Source: Pedobacter sp. SL55 (lineage in GTDB: Bacteria; Bacteroidota; Bacteroidia; Sphingobacteriales; Sphingobacteriaceae). Taken from it: DNA of 64,000 nt. This document shows, piece after piece, positions 62,043 to 64,000 of the stretch (positions within the stretch are counted from its first letter, which is position 1; each line of letters opens with the position of its first letter). Location of the stretch: NCBI RefSeq assembly GCF_026625705.1, contig NZ_CP113059.1, forward strand, positions 2,542,001 to 2,606,000. Direction: 5' to 3'. Made by a program: the position numbers and the translations under genes. The notes below the pieces were generated by a model. The model saw only the letters and a program-made list of their open reading frames with translations, was not told the DNA's origin and did no database searches.

Positions 62043-64000
62043 TTATGCTTTTGTGATGCTGCCCAAACGGTCAATGTTTAATTTGACAAAATTATCTTTT
62101 ATTGATTTACCATTAAATGAGGCTGTTTTTGAATCAAATGAACCAGATGCTTTTCCCTTTTTTACATTCCAACTCAAATCCATTTCTTTTGGAAAAATAT
62201 TCTTTGCAAAGGAATTTTGACTAAAATATATCGTGTATCCGGAAAAATCATTGACATTATAAATCCTTTCTAATTTGGATTTATTAATAGTGTTAAAATC
62301 AATAATATCTATATTCTCTGATTCTTCTTCTGTTGGTATATAAACCACGTCAAGTGGGGAAAGCGTTTCACATAATCTATCTCCATTATTGTTGATTTCT
62401 GGAACAGGGCTTAACATTTGTTTCATTCTTTCAATTACAATATCCAAACGAATACTATCAAAACTTTTCTTCCTGTCCTCATCTTTATATATTGCAAAAA
62501 ACAAGTTTGGAGAACCTTGAACATATTTATCAATTTTATTTCCTGTTTGTCCTAGAGCAAATCTTCCTTTTCCTTTTTCGTAAACACGGACTTTGATAAT
62601 GGGTTGGTGAGGTTTTCCCTCATTGTATTTTTCAACATTTTTATTCAAATCTTCAATTCCTTCTGGTGAGAAAGCTAATTCAGGATTATTGTCTTTAGCT
62701 TCAAGATAGTTTTTAAGAATTTTTTGAATTCCTGTATCTGTTACTTTCTTAATTTTATCAAGATTAAAACTTGTATCCAAAGATTTTCTTGTAGCAGTAA
62801 TAAATTCTCCTTTGCCTGTTTCAACCCAAGGTAGATGTATTTTTCCCGAAACTGTTTCTTCGTGTAATGATTTTCTTATCGCCCAGTTTGTTCCTTTCTG
62901 TTCTGCTCTTTCTTTTGTTTTTACGCCGTCTCTCTCAATATACTTTTCGTAATAATTAGTCGCTTTATTAATTACTCGAAGGTTTTGTTTAAAGCTCACA
63001 ACAATTTTTTCTAAAGAATTTTTGGCTTCGGCAGTGAAATTGATCCAAGGTTTTAAAAATTGTTTCGGTACTTCTCTTTCTATTCTTTCTCCTGTCTTAG
63101 CATCATTGTAAACTACTTTTTCAAACTTCATCAATTTCTTTTTCAAATCGTAGCGTTTGGTATCTGATTTTGCCGATTGATTATTTAATAGATTTACGTG
63201 GTCTTTTGTAGCACAAGCGATAATCAAAGCATCTAAAGCGTGATGACGATGGTCGATTCTTTTCTTTGAAAACCCTTTGGAATATTCAATCGGAACGGTT
63301 GGCAAAAACTTTTGATGATTTTCATTCCAAGCAGTAAAATCTGCTGAATTGGTGAGTTGGTTCATTCTTTCAAAACGTGGCAAAATCAAATCATTCCAAA
63401 CATCATTTAATCCCCAATCTTGTTTTAAGGTATTGGTTATTTTTCCATTGCCTGGCACAATATTTTTAGAATTAACGCCTTCATCTGAACCGTCATCTAC
63501 ACGAACAATATTAGATAAAACTTCCGAAATATATTTACTGATATAACGAGTGTCGTTCATTTGCCTTTCAATCATTTTTTCTGGAATGTCTTCCATCAAA
63601 AGTTTGTTTCTTTTGCCTCGATTGTTGGCGTAATTCTTCTTTACAAAATCTTCGTATTCATCTTCTTTTAAAACCGTTACCGATTTTCCTTTTCCACATT
63701 CTACAACAGTTCCGCCTAATTTTTTAATAAATTCAAAACCGATGTAATTATCTTTCAGTTTATTGACCGCCGATTCACAAATCACTTTATTGCTAAAACT
63801 ATCATCAAAATATCGGCTTTGCGGAATAATGTGTTCAATTTCGTATTCTGGCGTAAATAATTTATTCAAAGGAATAATTTGTCCTGTGTAAGGCGATTTG
63901 TATTTCTGTTCCAGCCAAAGTTTATATCGTTTTAAATCTGACAGAGATGGTTGAGCGGTTTTACTGATTTTCAAAATATCGTCTTCAATTTCAATATCAG
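62043..64000 (-). CDS. cas9: Cas9 endonuclease (type II-C), C-terminal part
   Basis: About 650 residues are in the window and the frame stays open to base 64000, so the N-terminus (RuvC-I, recognition lobe) lies outside. Visible are the HNH nuclease (YTGQIIPLNKLF, then EYEIEHIIPQSRYFDDSFSNKVI with the catalytic histidine and asparagine), RuvC-III in KKRIDHRHHALDALIIACAT, and the C-terminal wedge and PAM-interacting region. Gene order cas9-cas1-cas2 without cas4 or csn2 makes this type II-C. Confidence 0.97.
   Translation of the reverse strand, partial: DIEIEDDILKISKTAQPSLSDLKRYKLWLEQKYKSPYTGQIIPLNKLFTPEYEIEHIIPQSRYFDDSFSNKVICESAVNKLKDNYIGFEFIKKLGGTVVECGKGKSVTVLKEDEYEDFVKKNYANNRGKRNKLLMEDIPEKMIERQMNDTRYISKYISEVLSNIVRVDDGSDEGVNSKNIVPGNGKITNTLKQDWGLNDVWNDLILPRFERMNQLTNSADFTAWNENHQKFLPTVPIEYSKGFSKKRIDHRHHALDALIIACATKDHVNLLNNQSAKSDTKRYDLKKKLMKFEKVVYNDAKTGERIEREVPKQFLKPWINFTAEAKNSLEKIVVSFKQNLRVINKATNYYEKYIERDGVKTKERAEQKGTNWAIRKSLHEETVSGKIHLPWVETGKGEFITATRKSLDTSFNLDKIKKVTDTGIQKILKNYLEAKDNNPELAFSPEGIEDLNKNVEKYNEGKPHQPIIKVRVYEKGKGRFALGQTGNKIDKYVQGSPNLFFAIYKDEDRKKSFDSIRLDIVIERMKQMLSPVPEINNNGDRLCETLSPLDVVYIPTEEESENIDIIDFNTINKSKLERIYNVNDFSGYTIYFSQNSFAKNIFPKEMDLSWNVKKGKASGSFDSKTASFNGKSIKDNFVKLNIDRLGSITKA

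Overview
The window looks like chromosome of a Bacteroidota, most likely a Sphingobacteriaceae (Pedobacter-like) member. Evidence: AT-rich intergenic DNA, promoters of the TTTG / TAnnTTTG type, families largely confined to this phylum (CCC-motif membrane protein, BT_3928-type DoxX protein, DUF1599, DnaE fused to a DEDDh exonuclease), and a type II-C CRISPR-Cas locus with 46-bp repeats and 30-bp spacers. The species assignment is inference from protein families only.

Layout. 1-9.6 kb: end of an ABC-F gene, a higB-higA toxin-antitoxin pair, a DUF1080 hydrolase, small membrane proteins, a bactofilin/M23 peptidase pair, a bacilliredoxin, and a three-gene export operon (ABC transmembrane protein, HlyD adaptor, TolC channel). 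9831-22471: a 12.6-kb integrated element bounded by a 45-bp direct repeat that is the 3' part of a tRNA-Pro(GGG) gene; the tyrosine integrase sits next to the intact tRNA. Its cargo is a RadC protein, a three-component ABC (ABC-3C-type) conflict operon, a helicase-like protein and several unknowns. 22.5-59.5 kb: core metabolism and housekeeping (YfhO, CdaA, FolP, AroK, threonine aldolase, AccC, RibE, histidine kinase, DnaE, thioredoxin, photolyase-like protein, acyl-CoA ligase, IscS-IscU-IscA, methylmalonyl-CoA epimerase, Na+/H+ antiporter). 59.7-64 kb: an 11-repeat CRISPR array followed on the minus strand by cas2, cas1 and a cas9 that runs off the window.

Most interesting signal. In the element's ABC-3C operon two of three components are split into two reading frames, and both splits fall on sequences that look like known recoding signals. 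The middle component breaks at CTT TAA T preceded by a purine-rich AAAGAG, closely resembling the +1 site of prfB. The ATPase breaks at A AAA AAA, a classic -1 slippery heptamer. Joining the frames there restores proteins of about 151 and 644 residues with the expected family layout. Programmed frameshifting, gene decay and indel error are all possible; a third frameshift, in cdaA, argues for keeping the error explanation open.

Other structure: four intergenic elements share the inverted end TTAACGTGAGTTATGGG; one 150-bp element has perfect 14-bp ends GAGGCCGTCTCAAA; a 310-bp duplication of the 3' end of an acyl-CoA ligase gene flanks an inserted YbjQ-like gene; the CRISPR array ends in a 47-bp palindrome that mirrors the repeat.
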